Below, one piece after another: positions 63,861 to 64,000 of a DNA stretch of 64,000 nt. The position numbers and the translations under genes are program-made. The notes under the pieces were generated by a model, which did not search any database, was not told the DNA's origin, and worked only from the letters and a program-made list of their open reading frames with translations. Within the stretch, counting starts at the first letter, position 1. Every line of letters begins with the position of its first letter. The DNA is from Pseudomonas fluorescens (GTDB taxonomy: Bacteria > Pseudomonadota > Gammaproteobacteria > Pseudomonadales > Pseudomonadaceae). Where the stretch lies: positions 1-64,000 of the forward strand of contig NZ_CABVHU010000016.1 in NCBI RefSeq assembly GCF_902497855.1. Direction: 5' to 3'.

Positions 63861-64000
63861 ATGAGCGCCAGCACCACTGCAACCCTGCGTCATGACTGGT
63901 CTTTGGCTGAAGTCAAAGCACTCTTCGTTCAGCCATTCAATGACCTGTTGTTCCAGGCGCAGACGGTGCACCGCGCGCATTTCGACGCTAACCGGGTCCA
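63861..64000 (+). CDS. bioB: Biotin synthase BioB (5' end only)
   Basis: The first ~46 codons of a protein starting MSASTTATLRHDWSLAEVKA, continuing LFVQPFNDLLFQAQTVHRAH, which is the N-terminus of Pseudomonas biotin synthase (radical-SAM enzyme inserting sulfur into dethiobiotin). AAAGGAATC precedes the ATG. The gene runs off the window's right end, before the CxxxCxxC cluster motif. Confidence 0.9.
   Translation, partial: MSASTTATLRHDWSLAEVKALFVQPFNDLLFQAQTVHRAHFDANRV

Overview
The window is chromosome of a fluorescent Pseudomonas (P. fluorescens group). The evidence is the gene order gbcA-gbcB, ltaE, traX-like, glyA, soxBDAG, purU, fdhA, which follows the P. aeruginosa PA5410-PA5421 order, the dgcAB-etf cluster matching PA5396-PA5401, high GC coding sequence, and two abundant families of Pseudomonas REP palindromes with a REP-associated tyrosine transposase. 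No rRNA, tRNA or CRISPR array was seen.

Layout. 1-2.9 kb: an accessory patch with a tyrosinase gene next to a broken second copy of a DUF3010 gene; the intact DUF3010, XRE and LprI-like genes follow. 3.1-10.9 kb: dimethylglycine catabolism (dipeptidase, V4R/DUF5943 protein, dgcA, dgcB, etfA, etfB). 11.0-12.7 kb: a GNAT gene and about 1 kb of non-coding DNA with decayed ~160-180 bp repeats that each carry a DnaA-box-like 9-mer. 12.7-19.5 kb: a three-gene unit coding a GMC oxidoreductase fused to an alpha/beta hydrolase, a membrane-anchored two-haem cytochrome c and a metallophosphoesterase. 19.6-34.5 kb: glycine betaine to sarcosine to glycine/serine and one-carbon oxidation (gbcAB, ltaE, glyA, soxBDAG, purU, fdhA), interrupted by REP elements and their RAYT gene. 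34.6-44.3 kb: five short RHS-core genes, all on the minus strand, each with a different C-terminal tail and each preceded at 63-64 nt by the same palindrome; a 3' fragment of fdhA lies between the first two. Interleaved are DUF2780, acyltransferase and retropepsin-like protease genes, and a DUF6124 gene with a strongly folded leader. 44.3-50.7 kb: a GST gene and an iron-uptake unit (ECF sigma, FecR, TonB receptor, PepSY protein, small membrane protein). 50.9-64 kb: housekeeping genes (DnaQ-like exonuclease, cNMP/CBS/DUF294 protein, response regulator, malate synthase G, GcvR-like, RarD, SrkA, PhoX, ModE, ComF, start of bioB).

How the genes work together. GbcAB takes one methyl from glycine betaine, DgcAB with the Etf pair takes one from dimethylglycine, and heterotetrameric sarcosine oxidase removes the last. 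Formaldehyde goes through FdhA, formyl-THF through PurU, and GlyA converts glycine and methylene-THF to serine. Malate synthase G at 54-56 kb serves glyoxylate use.

The least explained parts are the RHS tail-cassette array with its shared palindrome and no room for immunity genes, the GMC-hydrolase/cytochrome/phosphoesterase unit, and the three-way-junction leader upstream of the DUF6124 gene. All functional statements rest on reading the sequence and recalled family knowledge; no database search was run.
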